Origin: an uncultured Pelagibacteraceae bacterium
GTDB taxonomy: Bacteria > Pseudomonadota > Alphaproteobacteria > Pelagibacterales > Pelagibacteraceae
NCBI GenBank assembly: GCA_902563575.1
Contig: CACEXV010000001.1
Location: forward strand, 186,001 to 250,000
Reading direction: 5' to 3'
Length of the DNA: 64,000 nucleotides
Numbering within the stretch: position 1 is the stretch's first letter; every line of letters begins with the position of its first letter. A model generated the notes under the pieces. The model saw only the letters and a program-made list of their open reading frames with translations. It searched no databases and was not told the DNA's origin. Below, one piece after another: positions 20,360-30,897 of this stretch. Made by a program: the position numbers and the translations under genes.

Positions 20360-21797
20360 CCTTGATAAATTAAGAGAAGAATGTGGAATATTTGGAATAT
20401 CTAATCATGATGAAGCTACTAAGCTTGTTGCCTTGGGCCTCCATGCTTTGCAACATAGAGGACAAGAGGGATGTGGAATAGTTTCCTTTGATGGTAAAAA
20501 TTTTCACTCCGAAAAAAGACAGGGACTTGTTGGTGATCATTTTACTAATCCCTCAACTATAAAAAAATTACCTGGTAATTTTGCTATCGGGCACAATAGG
20601 TACTCCACTACGGGTGAAACATCTTTAAGAAATATCCAGCCTTTTTTTGCTGACTTATATGGAAGCGGAGTTAGCCTAGCTCATAATGGTAACTTAACAA
20701 ATGCTATTGAATTAAGAAACAATCTTGTGAAAGATGGAGCAATTTTTAGAACAACAAGTGATACTGAAACTATTGTTCAACTTATCGCAAAATCTAAAAG
20801 ATTAAAAATGGTAGATAAAATTATTGATGCACTTTTTCAAATACAGGGTGGATATTCACTAGTTATGATGACAAACAAAAAACTTATTGGTTTAAGGGAT
20901 CCTTTTGGGATTAGACCTTTAGTTTTAGGCAAACTCAACAAATCTTATATTTTTGCTTCAGAAACATGCGCGTTAGATATAGTTGGCGCCAAATTTATTA
21001 GAGAAGTTGAAAATGGAGAAATCATAGTAGTTGAAAATAATGAAATTAACAGTATTAAGCCGTTCCCTCAAAAAAAATCTCGTCCTTGCATATTTGAATA
21101 TATTTATTTTGCTCGCCCGGACAGTATTATTGACGGGAAGTGCGCTTATGAGTTTAGAAAAAAATTTGGAGAAGAACTAGCAAAAGAGTCAGATATTGAA
21201 GCTGATATGATTGTGCCAGTTCCAGACTCTGGTGTGCCGGCTGCCCTAGGATTTTCACAATTTACAAAAAAACCATTTGAATTAGGTCTTATAAGAAATC
21301 ATTATGTGGGAAGGACATTTATCGAGCCCTCACAAAGTATAAGAAGTTTAGGTGTAAAATTAAAATTAAGTTCATCAAAAACTTTGATAAAAAATAAAAA
21401 GATTATTCTAATAGATGACTCGTTAGTGAGAGGTACTACGTGTTATAAAATAGTTAAAATGCTTTATGCTGCCGGAGCTAGTGAGGTACATGTAAGAATA
21501 GCCTGTCCAGAAATAATTTATCCAGATTTTTATGGCGTCGACATGCCTACTAAACAAGAATTGTTAGCTCATAATAAATCAATTGATGAGATGTGTGATT
21601 ATATTAAAGCTAAAAGTTTGAAATTTTTAAGTTTAGATGGATTATATAGAGCATTGGGTAAAGGCGCGAGAAATAAAAATTATCCTCAATTTAGTGATCA
21701 TTATTTTACAGGTGAATATCCTGTAAAACCAATTGATGAGTTAGGAAGTAATAAAATTACTCAATTATCTCTGTTGAGCAGTAAATCTAATAATTAA
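20301..21797 (+). CDS. purF: Amidophosphoribosyltransferase
   Basis: EECGIFGISNHDEATKLVALGLHALQHRGQEGCGI, IDDSLVRGTTCYKIVKML; real start may be a TTG near 20347. Confidence 0.95.
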   Translation: MNFQSTKSLKILRTKLKKSSLDKLREECGIFGISNHDEATKLVALGLHALQHRGQEGCGIVSFDGKNFHSEKRQGLVGDHFTNPSTIKKLPGNFAIGHNRYSTTGETSLRNIQPFFADLYGSGVSLAHNGNLTNAIELRNNLVKDGAIFRTTSDTETIVQLIAKSKRLKMVDKIIDALFQIQGGYSLVMMTNKKLIGLRDPFGIRPLVLGKLNKSYIFASETCALDIVGAKFIREVENGEIIVVENNEINSIKPFPQKKSRPCIFEYIYFARPDSIIDGKCAYEFRKKFGEELAKESDIEADMIVPVPDSGVPAALGFSQFTKKPFELGLIRNHYVGRTFIEPSQSIRSLGVKLKLSSSKTLIKNKKIILIDDSLVRGTTCYKIVKMLYAAGASEVHVRIACPEIIYPDFYGVDMPTKQELLAHNKSIDEMCDYIKAKSLKFLSLDGLYRALGKGARNKNYPQFSDHYFTGEYPVKPIDELGSNKITQLSLLSSKSNN

Positions 21798-23122
21798 CTT
21801 AATTTAATTAATTTTTTTTTATCTACAAAGTATAAATGATTTTTAATAACGATTATTTCACTTTTAAAACCGTATTTTAAATTTAATATATTTTTTATTT
21901 TTTTATCCTGTAAACTCACCTCTATCAATTCAGACCCTTCAGAGAATAGAAAAAGGTTATCATTCATCAGCTTCATGCTAGTTATGTTTTTATTTTTAAA
22001 TTTTTTATCGGAATAATTTTTCTTCATATTGTTCAATTTACTAGACCAAACTACTTCTCCAGTTTTTTTCGATAAAAATACAAGATAGTTTTCTTTCGTT
22101 AATATTAGAATTAGTTTATTTGATACAATAGGATCTATCTCTATATTGTACTTTTTTTGCCAGACTAAATTACCATTTTCAAGATCAAGCACTGAAATAG
22201 AATTACTACCAGCTATTAAGACTGATCTATTATCGATAATATTTGAAATACCATTAAAAATGTCATTTTTTCTCGCTACTATGCTGTTAACATTATAAAA
22301 CCATTTAATATTTTTATTTAAAATATCGATTGTATACACCGAGCCATTAGTATTTAACAAAACTAAGTTATTACCTGAATGTGAAATAATATTCTTATGT
22401 TTAGTGTTTAATATACTTCGATCGGTTGAATATTCCCATATTTTTTCGCCAGACAATAAGTTCAAAATATAAACTTTGTTGTCTTTATTTACTAAAAAAA
22501 GCAAATCACCTATAATCTTAATATTTGAAAAAAATGGTACTCCATAATTTTTAGCCCAAATTATTTTCTCAGTTAAGATGTCTAAGGCATATACATATCC
22601 CAAATTGTCAGCTGCAAAAATTACATCATTTTTTAAAATTATATTTATTTTTTTTGGAAAGTTTTTTAATATATTTTTATAAAAGTTAAACTTAAATTTT
22701 ACTGTTCGTTCTTTTTCAGTAAAAACAATAATGTTACCTTTTAAATCTGAAAATATAAATTTATTGTCATTATATAGAAAATTATTAGATATTTGGTGAC
22801 CAGATATTTTTTGACTTTTATATGATAGTTTTTTTTTATTAAGGTAAGCAGAATTGTCTACATTATTTAAATTGTTAAAGTTTTCCTCTGTCCATTCCTT
22901 TGGTATTTTAGTTGGTGATATAGCGCTCACTAAATTTACTCCAGAGTCAAATTCTTTTAATTGATCATTTTCTGAAGTAAAAATATCTTTGGCGTCAATT
23001 AAAAACTCGTCTTTTTTTTTAGCTTTTTTTCTTAAATCATTGCCATCCCAAATTCCGGTTTTGTTATCAAATGAACAGCTATTTAAGAATAAAAGCAATA
23101 AAGTTGCATATAAAATTTTCAT
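21794..23122 (-). CDS. bamB: BamB-like PQQ-repeat outer membrane assembly lipoprotein
   Basis: Lipobox LFLNSCSF; repeated beta-propeller blades (VYALDILTEKIIWAKNYG, VYILNLLSGEKIWEY). Confidence 0.78.
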   Translation of the reverse strand: MKILYATLLLLFLNSCSFDNKTGIWDGNDLRKKAKKKDEFLIDAKDIFTSENDQLKEFDSGVNLVSAISPTKIPKEWTEENFNNLNNVDNSAYLNKKKLSYKSQKISGHQISNNFLYNDNKFIFSDLKGNIIVFTEKERTVKFKFNFYKNILKNFPKKINIILKNDVIFAADNLGYVYALDILTEKIIWAKNYGVPFFSNIKIIGDLLFLVNKDNKVYILNLLSGEKIWEYSTDRSILNTKHKNIISHSGNNLVLLNTNGSVYTIDILNKNIKWFYNVNSIVARKNDIFNGISNIIDNRSVLIAGSNSISVLDLENGNLVWQKKYNIEIDPIVSNKLILILTKENYLVFLSKKTGEVVWSSKLNNMKKNYSDKKFKNKNITSMKLMNDNLFLFSEGSELIEVSLQDKKIKNILNLKYGFKSEIIVIKNHLYFVDKKKLIKLS

Positions 23123-23130
23123 TTAAATAA

Positions 23131-23700
23131 TTATTTTTTCAACATTCTATTATATTGTTTTGACTTTTCGAATTCATTGTTGGCAAAGTAATATTTTTCC
23201 AAAATAATTATTGCTTGGGTTCTCCATATTGAGTTTGAGTTAATTAGCGGATTAAGCGTCTTCAAAATAGTGTTTTCATCTGAAAATTCAGACAAAAAAA
23301 GTCCTTTTTTTAAAATATATAAATTTTTTGTATTTTTTTCTAATCCTCTAATTGCTATTACTTTGTCAAATAATTCCAAAATTTTTTCATTGGGTAAGTT
23401 TATTTCTTGTTCTAGCAATAAATTTAGTGACATTGGTGAATAAAATTTATTCTTTTTTTCAATTATGTTTATCAAAATGTCTTTTGATTGTTCCAAATTT
23501 TTAGAAATTTTGATTTTAGCAGAGTTAAATTGCTCTGAAGTTTTTATATGCTCCTTTTGCTTAAAATACTTATAAGCAAAAAATGCGATTATCAATGATA
23601 CAATAATAATACAAATATATATTAGAGTCTTTTTCTTCTTCTTAATGAAACTAGTAAAATTGTTTTTTTCGCTATTAATTTCTTGCTCGCTCATATTCAA
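23131..23700 (-). CDS. YfgM-like tetratricopeptide membrane protein
   Basis: Single N-terminal TM, helical repeat region, directly upstream of bamB. Confidence 0.55.
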   Translation of the reverse strand: MNMSEQEINSEKNNFTSFIKKKKKTLIYICIIIVSLIIAFFAYKYFKQKEHIKTSEQFNSAKIKISKNLEQSKDILINIIEKKNKFYSPMSLNLLLEQEINLPNEKILELFDKVIAIRGLEKNTKNLYILKKGLFLSEFSDENTILKTLNPLINSNSIWRTQAIIILEKYYFANNEFEKSKQYNRMLKK

Positions 23701-24470
23701 AAAGCATTTTTCTTTGTTGGAAATTTTTTACGCTTTACATCTATACTATATTTTCTTACAGTTTTAGATATTATTCTATTTAGATTTACATATTTTTTAA
23801 CAAATTTCGGATAAAAACCACTCATGCCTAATATGTCCTCTGTTACAAGTATTTGACCATCACAATGAACGGATGATCCTATTCCAATTGTAGGTATTTT
23901 TAAAATTTCTGATATCTCTTTTGCAAGGTCTTTTTTAACACATTCTAAAACGATGGAAAAAGCTCCAGCTTTTTCAATTTTGATAGCTTCATTAATTAAT
24001 TTTCTTTTCTCTCTAAAATTTGAGCCATATATCTTAAATTTTTTTTTAAACTGGGGTGTATACCCAATATGTCCCATCACGGGAATTCTATTTTTCACAA
24101 GATTTTTAATTATTTGGAAATTTTTGTTATTACTCTCTATCTTTATTGCGTCACAGCGAGTTTGTTTTAATATCTTTTTTGCGTTTGCTTTAGCTTGTTT
24201 TTCATTTCTATAAGTGCCTTTAGGCATATCTATTATCATTAGTGAATTTTTAATTCCTTGTCTGACTGCTTTGGCATGATTAATAATTGTTTTTAATTCT
24301 ATTTTATGAGTATTTGGCATACCATAAATAACGTTTGCTACAGAGTCACCTACTAATACAATGTCGCAATCTTGATCAATTATCGATGCCATTTTTTTTG
24401 AATAGGCTGTTAAACAAACTATCTTCGATTTATTTTTTTTATAAATTATTTTTTTTATTTTTTTATTCAT
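23697..24470 (-). CDS. panB: 3-methyl-2-oxobutanoate hydroxymethyltransferase
   Basis: VCLTAYSKKMASIIDQDCDIVLVGDSVANVIYG, VMGHIGYTPQ, TIGIGSSVHCDGQILVTEDILG. Confidence 0.94.
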   Translation of the reverse strand: MNKKIKKIIYKKNKSKIVCLTAYSKKMASIIDQDCDIVLVGDSVANVIYGMPNTHKIELKTIINHAKAVRQGIKNSLMIIDMPKGTYRNEKQAKANAKKILKQTRCDAIKIESNNKNFQIIKNLVKNRIPVMGHIGYTPQFKKKFKIYGSNFREKRKLINEAIKIEKAGAFSIVLECVKKDLAKEISEILKIPTIGIGSSVHCDGQILVTEDILGMSGFYPKFVKKYVNLNRIISKTVRKYSIDVKRKKFPTKKNAF

Positions 24471-26038
24471 TACTCTAGTTCAATTGTACTTGGAGGTTTT
24501 GAAGATATATCATAAACAACTCGATTTATGCCAGGTACATTATTGATTATGTTGTTTGAAATAATTTCTTGAAAATTTTTTGAAAAATGATAAAAATTTG
24601 CAGTCATCCCATCTTGAGACTTTACCGCTCTTAGCAAGCACATATATTCATAAGTTCTTGAATCTCCCATTACTCCCACGGTTTTTATTGGCAATAAAGC
24701 TGCATAAGCTTGCCAGATTTTTTTATAAAGTCCATATTTAATCAAACTTTTAGTAAAAATATCATCAGCTTCTTGCAATAGTTTAATTTTTCTTTTATCG
24801 ATTTTTCCAATAATTCTTATTGCTAAACCTGGTCCAGGAAAAGGATGTTTTTCTCTAATGCTTGCTTCCAGGCCTAATTCTTTTCCTAAATTTCTCACCT
24901 CATCTTTAAAAAGGTCCTTCAATGGCTCTAACAACTTAAATTTCATTTTTTTTGGTAATCCTCCAACATTATGATGAGACTTAATTTTAGAAGTTTTGCT
25001 TCCAGTTGATGATTTGCTCTCAATTATATCGGGATAAAGAGTCCCTTGAGCTAAATATTTCACATTCTTAATTTTATATGAGTATTTCTCAAATATTTTT
25101 ATAAATGTCTCTCCAATTATTTTTCTTTTTCTCTCTGGATCTGAAATATTAACTAGTTTTTTAAGATAAATATGTGAGGCGTTGATTACTTTAATATTCA
25201 AATTGTGTTTTTTCTTCAATTCTTTATACGTAAACTTAAATTCATTTTTTCTAAGTAAGCCCGTGTCGACCATAATACACTTTAAATTTTTGCCTATCGC
25301 CTTATTTATTAATATTGCAGCAACGCTACTATCTACCCCTCCAGATAAAGCACAAATTACATTATCATCTTTTACTGTATTTCTTATATTTTCTATTAGC
25401 TGTTTCTTTATAGATCGTATTTTCCATTGAGGTTTTATTTTACAAATTTTAAATAAAAAATTTTTAAATATTATTTTTCCTTTCGAGGTGTGAGTAACTT
25501 CTGGATGAAATTGGATCCCATAGATTTTCTTTTTTACATTCTCAATAATTGTAAATGGTGAGTCTTTTGTTGATGCTATCTTTGTAAAATACCTGGGCAT
25601 TCTAGTCACTGCATCTTGATGACTCATCCATACATGAGAGGTGTCATTAATAAAAAAATTCTCAGTCAATATGGAATTCTTATTTTTTCTTAAAATTGCT
25701 TTTCCAAACTCTCTTCTTTTTCTCTTACTTTTCACTTGACCCCTGAATAATTTAGTTATTAGTTGTAATCCAAAACATATACCTAAAACAGGTATATTAT
25801 ATTTTAATATTTTTCTTGATATATTGGGTATTTTTTTATTGACTACTGTGTCTGGCCCCCCAGAAAAAATTATCCCTTTAATATATTTTGAGTAATTTAA
25901 ATTTTTTAAATCTTTTAGATTTAAAATCTCAGATAATACCCCATATTCTCTGATCCTTCTTGCTATCAATTTTGTGAATTGTGAACCAAAATCAACGATA
26001 ATAATTTTTTCTTTTTCTTTTAAGCTTATAGACTCCAT
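24470..26038 (-). CDS. guaA: GMP synthase (glutamine-hydrolysing)
   Basis: [55 protein letters not shown]. Confidence 0.97.
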   Translation of the reverse strand: MESISLKEKEKIIIVDFGSQFTKLIARRIREYGVLSEILNLKDLKNLNYSKYIKGIIFSGGPDTVVNKKIPNISRKILKYNIPVLGICFGLQLITKLFRGQVKSKRKRREFGKAILRKNKNSILTENFFINDTSHVWMSHQDAVTRMPRYFTKIASTKDSPFTIIENVKKKIYGIQFHPEVTHTSKGKIIFKNFLFKICKIKPQWKIRSIKKQLIENIRNTVKDDNVICALSGGVDSSVAAILINKAIGKNLKCIMVDTGLLRKNEFKFTYKELKKKHNLNIKVINASHIYLKKLVNISDPERKRKIIGETFIKIFEKYSYKIKNVKYLAQGTLYPDIIESKSSTGSKTSKIKSHHNVGGLPKKMKFKLLEPLKDLFKDEVRNLGKELGLEASIREKHPFPGPGLAIRIIGKIDKRKIKLLQEADDIFTKSLIKYGLYKKIWQAYAALLPIKTVGVMGDSRTYEYMCLLRAVKSQDGMTANFYHFSKNFQEIISNNIINNVPGINRVVYDISSKPPSTIELE

Positions 26039-26458
26039 CTATTTTTTTTGTGAGTCTATTAATAGGTTATTAAGTTCCTTTTTTTTTGAACATAAAGAAG
26101 AACAAATCTTAGAGAAATTTTCCAATAGTTTTTCTGTTTTTGTAAAATCTGATTTTTTAATTTTTAACACTATCATTTCATATAAAGCTTCTTCATTTTT
26201 AGGATTGATAAGAATAACAGTATCTAAATTTTGCTCAGTAAGGTTATCATTATTTTTACCTTTAAAAATTTTAGCAAGGTAAAGATACGAAAGCTCGCTC
26301 TTAGGGTTAAAAACAATATCTTGTTCAAATTTAAACTTAGCATTATCAAATTCTCTTTTTTCAAATAATTTTACACCCTCTAGGAAATATTTATTATCTG
26401 CGTATGTATTTGCAAAAGATAAATTGAAGAGTATTAAAAATATTAAAATTTTTTTCAT
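26039..26458 (-). CDS. Small TPR-repeat secreted protein between guaB and guaA
   Basis: Signal peptide, YFLEGVKLFEKREFDNAKFKFEQDI TPR-like repeats. Confidence 0.55.
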   Translation of the reverse strand: MKKILIFLILFNLSFANTYADNKYFLEGVKLFEKREFDNAKFKFEQDIVFNPKSELSYLYLAKIFKGKNNDNLTEQNLDTVILINPKNEEALYEMIVLKIKKSDFTKTEKLLENFSKICSSLCSKKKELNNLLIDSQKK

Positions 26459-27534
26459 AATTTATAATTTTCAGCACTGCCCGTTATAATAACACTATGT
26501 ACCATACTTTCGTAAAATCCAGCTTTCGTTATTTTAACAAATTTTGCATTTTTTTGAATATCTTTAATTTCTTTCGCTCCTATATAACCCATTGAAGATC
26601 TCAGCCCACCTTGTAGTTGGTGCATGATTTTTCTTACAGACCCTTTGTAAATAACCCTGCTTTCAACACCTTCGGGTATAAATTTAGATTTATCAGAAAA
26701 ATTTTTTTGAAAATATCTGTCTGATGAACCCGATGACATTGCACCTCTAGACCCCATCCCTCTATAAGTTTTAAAAAATTTATTTTTAATTTTGAACTTC
26801 TGTCCAGGACTCTCTTCAGTCCCAGCAAATATCGATCCCATCATTACTGCATCAGCTCCGGCAGCTAACGCCTTAACTAGATCACCAGAAAATTTTATAC
26901 CTCCATCTGATATTATTTTTATTTTTCTTTTACCGAGTGCGCCTTTGACATTCATAATTGCAGTAATCTGAGGAACTCCGATGCCAGCAACCATTCTAGT
27001 CGTACAAATTGAACCTGGACCAATTCCTACTTTTAAAATATCAGAACCTGCATTGTATAGTTTTAAAGCCGCCTGACCAGTCGCAATGTTTCCTGCGCAA
27101 AGAGGGACGTGTGATGATAATCTTTTTATTTTTTCAACAATATTTAAAACTTTTTTGCTATGGCCATGAGCGGTATCCACAACAATTATATCAACCCCTG
27201 AGTCTAAAAGTTTTTTTGCTCTTAATAAATTTTCTTGACTTGTTCCAACAGCCGCACCAACTAATAAATTTTTTTTCTTTACTTTTTTTACTTCTCTAAT
27301 TTGATCTTCTATTTTAAAATTTCTATGAATTATACCAAGCCCTCCCAAGCCTGCCATAGTCATTGCCATTTTACCCTCAGTAACAGTATCCATTGCTGCG
27401 GAAAGAAATGGTAAATTTAATGTTATTTTTTTTGATATTTTTTGAACTAAATTTGTTTCTGCTGGCAAAATCTCAGAGTATTTTGGTTCAATTAGAACGT
27501 CGTCAAATGTAAGAGCTTCTTTAATATGTTCCAT
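26455..27534 (-). CDS. guaB: IMP dehydrogenase lacking CBS domains
   Basis: [64 protein letters not shown]; only 359 aa, catalytic barrel with no CBS insertion. Confidence 0.95.
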   Translation of the reverse strand: MEHIKEALTFDDVLIEPKYSEILPAETNLVQKISKKITLNLPFLSAAMDTVTEGKMAMTMAGLGGLGIIHRNFKIEDQIREVKKVKKKNLLVGAAVGTSQENLLRAKKLLDSGVDIIVVDTAHGHSKKVLNIVEKIKRLSSHVPLCAGNIATGQAALKLYNAGSDILKVGIGPGSICTTRMVAGIGVPQITAIMNVKGALGKRKIKIISDGGIKFSGDLVKALAAGADAVMMGSIFAGTEESPGQKFKIKNKFFKTYRGMGSRGAMSSGSSDRYFQKNFSDKSKFIPEGVESRVIYKGSVRKIMHQLQGGLRSSMGYIGAKEIKDIQKNAKFVKITKAGFYESMVHSVIITGSAENYKL

Positions 27535-27560
27535 ATAAACTTATATACAATTTTTTAAAT

Positions 27561-28178
27561 TTATAAAGACTTAATTCCAGCGCAGTGTATATAAGTTTCC
27601 CTTGAGGCCCCTCGACTAGAGTCTGGCTTAAAAAAATTGACTTTTTTAAACTTTTTTTTAGCTTCATTTTTTAAATTATCAAATTCATCGCCCATAAATA
27701 CTTTTAGTAGAACATTTCCTTCCTCTTTGACTATTTCTGTTGAAAAATTTATCACCTCAAGACCTAGTAAATTTGTCCTAATAGAGTCTAAACTCTTATT
27801 TCCAGTTGTATTTGTAGCCATGTCTGAAACGAGCACATCGATTTTCCTATTAAAAAATGAAATTATTTTCAATTTACTCTCTTCCTTTCCAAAATCTAAT
27901 TTATAAAATTTAACACTTTTTATTGGATTCATGTCTTTTATATCTACTGACAATATTTTACCTGAAGTAATTATTTCACTAGCTACTTGCGACCAACCGC
28001 CAGGAGATGAGCCCAGATCAAGTAAGTAGCTATTTTTTTTTATAAATTTATATTTCTTATTTAATTCTATTAATTTGAATGCTGATCTAGATCTATAACC
28101 AGAAACTTTAGATAATTTGAAATATTTGTCTCTATGTTGTTTGATTATCCAATTTTTGGAACTTTTATTTTTTTTCAT
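27561..28178 (-). CDS. rlmE: 23S rRNA 2'-O-methyltransferase (FtsJ/RrmJ)
   Basis: YRSRSAFKLIELNKKYKFI, LLDLGSSPGGWSQVA, VLVSDMATNTTG. Confidence 0.94.
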   Translation of the reverse strand: MKKNKSSKNWIIKQHRDKYFKLSKVSGYRSRSAFKLIELNKKYKFIKKNSYLLDLGSSPGGWSQVASEIITSGKILSVDIKDMNPIKSVKFYKLDFGKEESKLKIISFFNRKIDVLVSDMATNTTGNKSLDSIRTNLLGLEVINFSTEIVKEEGNVLLKVFMGDEFDNLKNEAKKKFKKVNFFKPDSSRGASRETYIHCAGIKSL

Positions 28179-28963
28179 TATAGAACATCTTCATGTTCTT
28201 CATCAGAATTATCTTTAATACTTTGTTTATTTTTAAAATACGTAAAAATAGAAAAAGGAATTGACAAAAAATAAATAATGCTAAATATAAATAATGTTTC
28301 AAAGGTAAAAAACATTAAAGTAACTAAAGAAATGCCAACGCCTAATAAAATAAATATTGTGTACGATGGTTTGATTTTAATATTTTTAAAAGAATATGTA
28401 GGAATTTTGCTGATTAGTAAGAAAGCTACTAACAATGTTATTAGTGGAGAGAATTTTTTTACCTCAAAATATATATTAAAGTCTGATAATTGCACTACTA
28501 AAGGCGATAAAATCAGTATTGCTCCTATCGGCGATGGAACCCCCTCGAAATAATTTAATTTCCAAGTCTCGGTTGAGTTATATTTGGTCAAATTAAATCT
28601 AGCAAGCCTTAGTACGCAACAAACTGAAAAAATAAGTGTTATTACCCACCCGATTTTACCAAGCCTATTTAAATCCCAAAAATATATTACAAAGGCTGGA
28701 GCGATACCAAAACTTACAAAGTCAGTAAGAGAGTCTAATTCTTTACCAAATTCCGTAGTGCCTTTTATAAGTCTTGCAATTCTTCCATCTAAAGCATCGA
28801 GTATTGATGCTAGAAGTATAAAGATAACTGCTAGATTGAAATTTAAATCAAAAGAAAATTTTATTGAACTAATACCTAAACACACGCCAGCAATAGTTAA
28901 AATATTAGGTAAAATATATCTTGTTTTTTTTGACTGAACTATCTTAAATTTTTTTTCTTCCAT
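28178..28963 (-). CDS. pssA: CDP-diacylglycerol--serine O-phosphatidyltransferase
   Basis: LDALDGRIARLIKGTTEFGKELDSLTDFVSFG CDP-alcohol phosphotransferase motif. Confidence 0.94.
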   Translation of the reverse strand: MEEKKFKIVQSKKTRYILPNILTIAGVCLGISSIKFSFDLNFNLAVIFILLASILDALDGRIARLIKGTTEFGKELDSLTDFVSFGIAPAFVIYFWDLNRLGKIGWVITLIFSVCCVLRLARFNLTKYNSTETWKLNYFEGVPSPIGAILILSPLVVQLSDFNIYFEVKKFSPLITLLVAFLLISKIPTYSFKNIKIKPSYTIFILLGVGISLVTLMFFTFETLFIFSIIYFLSIPFSIFTYFKNKQSIKDNSDEEHEDVL

Positions 28964-29610
28964 TACTCTTTAGCTAATAAACTTTCGCCTGCAAATACAT
29001 TTTGTCCAAGTTTTGCAAGTATAGTTTTATTCTTAAAATATAAATCTACTCTACTCCCAAATCTTATCATTCCTATTCTCTCACCTTGTTTTAAAGATTG
29101 ATCTTTATTTACTTCACAAACGATACGTCTTGCTATTAAGCCAGCAATCTGAACAATTATGATTTCCTCTCCTTTTGTTGTAGTTAACTTATAATAATTT
29201 CTTTCATTTTCTTCACTAGCTTTATCTAATGAAGCGTTTAAAAATTTCCCTGGTTTATAAAATATTTCTTGAATCTTGCCGCTCACTGGTGTTCTGTTGA
29301 CATGGCAATTAAAAACATTCATAAAAATACTTATTCGAGTATATGTATTTTTTTCTAAATTTAAATCAGCTGGTCCAACCTCCTCTGATATTTGAGTAAT
29401 TAAACCATCAGCTGGACTAACCAGATAGTTATCATCGTTAATTGATATCCTGTCTGGGTCTCTGAAAAAGTAATAAACCCAAATAGTTATTACTATAAAA
29501 ATTATTCCAAAAAAATTAGAAAACAATAATACCGCGAGGGTAAAAATGATTGAAATAGCTAAAAACTTATAGCCTTCTTTATGTATTTTGGGAAAAATGT
29601 TATCCATCAT
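28963..29610 (-). CDS. psd: Phosphatidylserine decarboxylase (archaeal-type short form)
   Basis: YYFFRDPDR, SPADGLITQI, RFGSRVDLYF (GS cleavage site); adjacent to pssA. Confidence 0.93.
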   Translation of the reverse strand: MMDNIFPKIHKEGYKFLAISIIFTLAVLLFSNFFGIIFIVITIWVYYFFRDPDRISINDDNYLVSPADGLITQISEEVGPADLNLEKNTYTRISIFMNVFNCHVNRTPVSGKIQEIFYKPGKFLNASLDKASEENERNYYKLTTTKGEEIIIVQIAGLIARRIVCEVNKDQSLKQGERIGMIRFGSRVDLYFKNKTILAKLGQNVFAGESLLAKE

Positions 29611-29682
29611 AATTTATCAATATAATTTGCTAATTTTTTTATTAATATGTATAAAAATCAATCATAATCAATTTATATTTTT

Positions 29683-30897
29683 ATGTCTAAAATAAAGGTT
29701 AAAAATCCAGTAGTTGAGCTAGATGGCGATGAAATGACTAGAATTATATGGTCATTTATTAAGGATAAATTAATTAAGCCTTATTTAGAGTTAGATCTAA
29801 AATACTATGATCTTGGTATGGAAAGTCGAGATAAAACTAGTGACCAAGTCACAGTGGATGCGGCTAATGCAATTAAACAGTATGGAGTTGGTGTAAAGTG
29901 TGCAACGATTACACCGGATGAGTCACGAGTGAAAGAGTTTAAATTAAAACAGATGTGGAGATCCCCTAACGGAACAATCAGAAATATTTTAGGAGGAACG
30001 GTATTTAGGGAACCAATTATTTGTAAAAATGTTCCTAAATTAGTTCCTGGTTGGACGCAACCGATTGTTATTGGAAGACATGCTTTCGGTGATCAATATA
30101 GAGCTACAGACTTTTTGATACCAGGCGAGGGTAATCTAGAAGTCAAATGGACATCTAAAGATGGTAAAAATAAAAAAGAATATAAGGTTTTTGATTTTCC
30201 AGGATCTGGGGCAGCGTTAACAATGTATAATTTGGATGATTCTATAAAAAATTTTGCAAGAGCTTGTATGAATTATGGACTTGAAAGAAAGTGGCCAGTG
30301 TACTTATCAACTAAAAATACTATTCTAAAGGCCTATGACGGAAGATTTAAAGATTTATTTCAAGAAGTTTTTGAAAAGGAGTTTTCAGACAAATTTATGA
30401 AATCAAATATTACCTATGAGCATAGATTAATTGATGACATGGTTGCTTGTGCTATGAAATGGAATGGTGGATACGTTTGGGCATGTAAAAACTACGATGG
30501 AGATGTACAATCTGATACTGTTGCACAAGGTTTTGGATCATTAGGTCTAATGACTAGTGTTTTAATGACACCGGATGGTAAAACTGTTGAGTCTGAAGCG
30601 GCTCATGGGACTGTGACCAGACATTATAGAATGCACCAACAAGGAAAAGAAACTTCTACAAACCCGATTGCATCAATTTTTGCATGGACAAGAGGTTTGG
30701 CTCATAGAGGAAAACTTGATCAAAATGAAGAGCTAATTAAATTTTCAAATAATGTAGAGGAAGTGTGTATTAAAACTGTTGAGAGCGGCTCAATGACTAA
30801 AGATTTGGCAATTTTAATTAATAAAACAACTAAATATCTTACTACAAATCAATTTCTAGAAGCAATTAATAAAAATTTGAAAAAAAAGCTTAATTAA
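29683..30897 (+). CDS. icd: NADP-dependent isocitrate dehydrogenase
   Basis: [47 protein letters not shown]. Confidence 0.97.
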   Translation: MSKIKVKNPVVELDGDEMTRIIWSFIKDKLIKPYLELDLKYYDLGMESRDKTSDQVTVDAANAIKQYGVGVKCATITPDESRVKEFKLKQMWRSPNGTIRNILGGTVFREPIICKNVPKLVPGWTQPIVIGRHAFGDQYRATDFLIPGEGNLEVKWTSKDGKNKKEYKVFDFPGSGAALTMYNLDDSIKNFARACMNYGLERKWPVYLSTKNTILKAYDGRFKDLFQEVFEKEFSDKFMKSNITYEHRLIDDMVACAMKWNGGYVWACKNYDGDVQSDTVAQGFGSLGLMTSVLMTPDGKTVESEAAHGTVTRHYRMHQQGKETSTNPIASIFAWTRGLAHRGKLDQNEELIKFSNNVEEVCIKTVESGSMTKDLAILINKTTKYLTTNQFLEAINKNLKKKLN

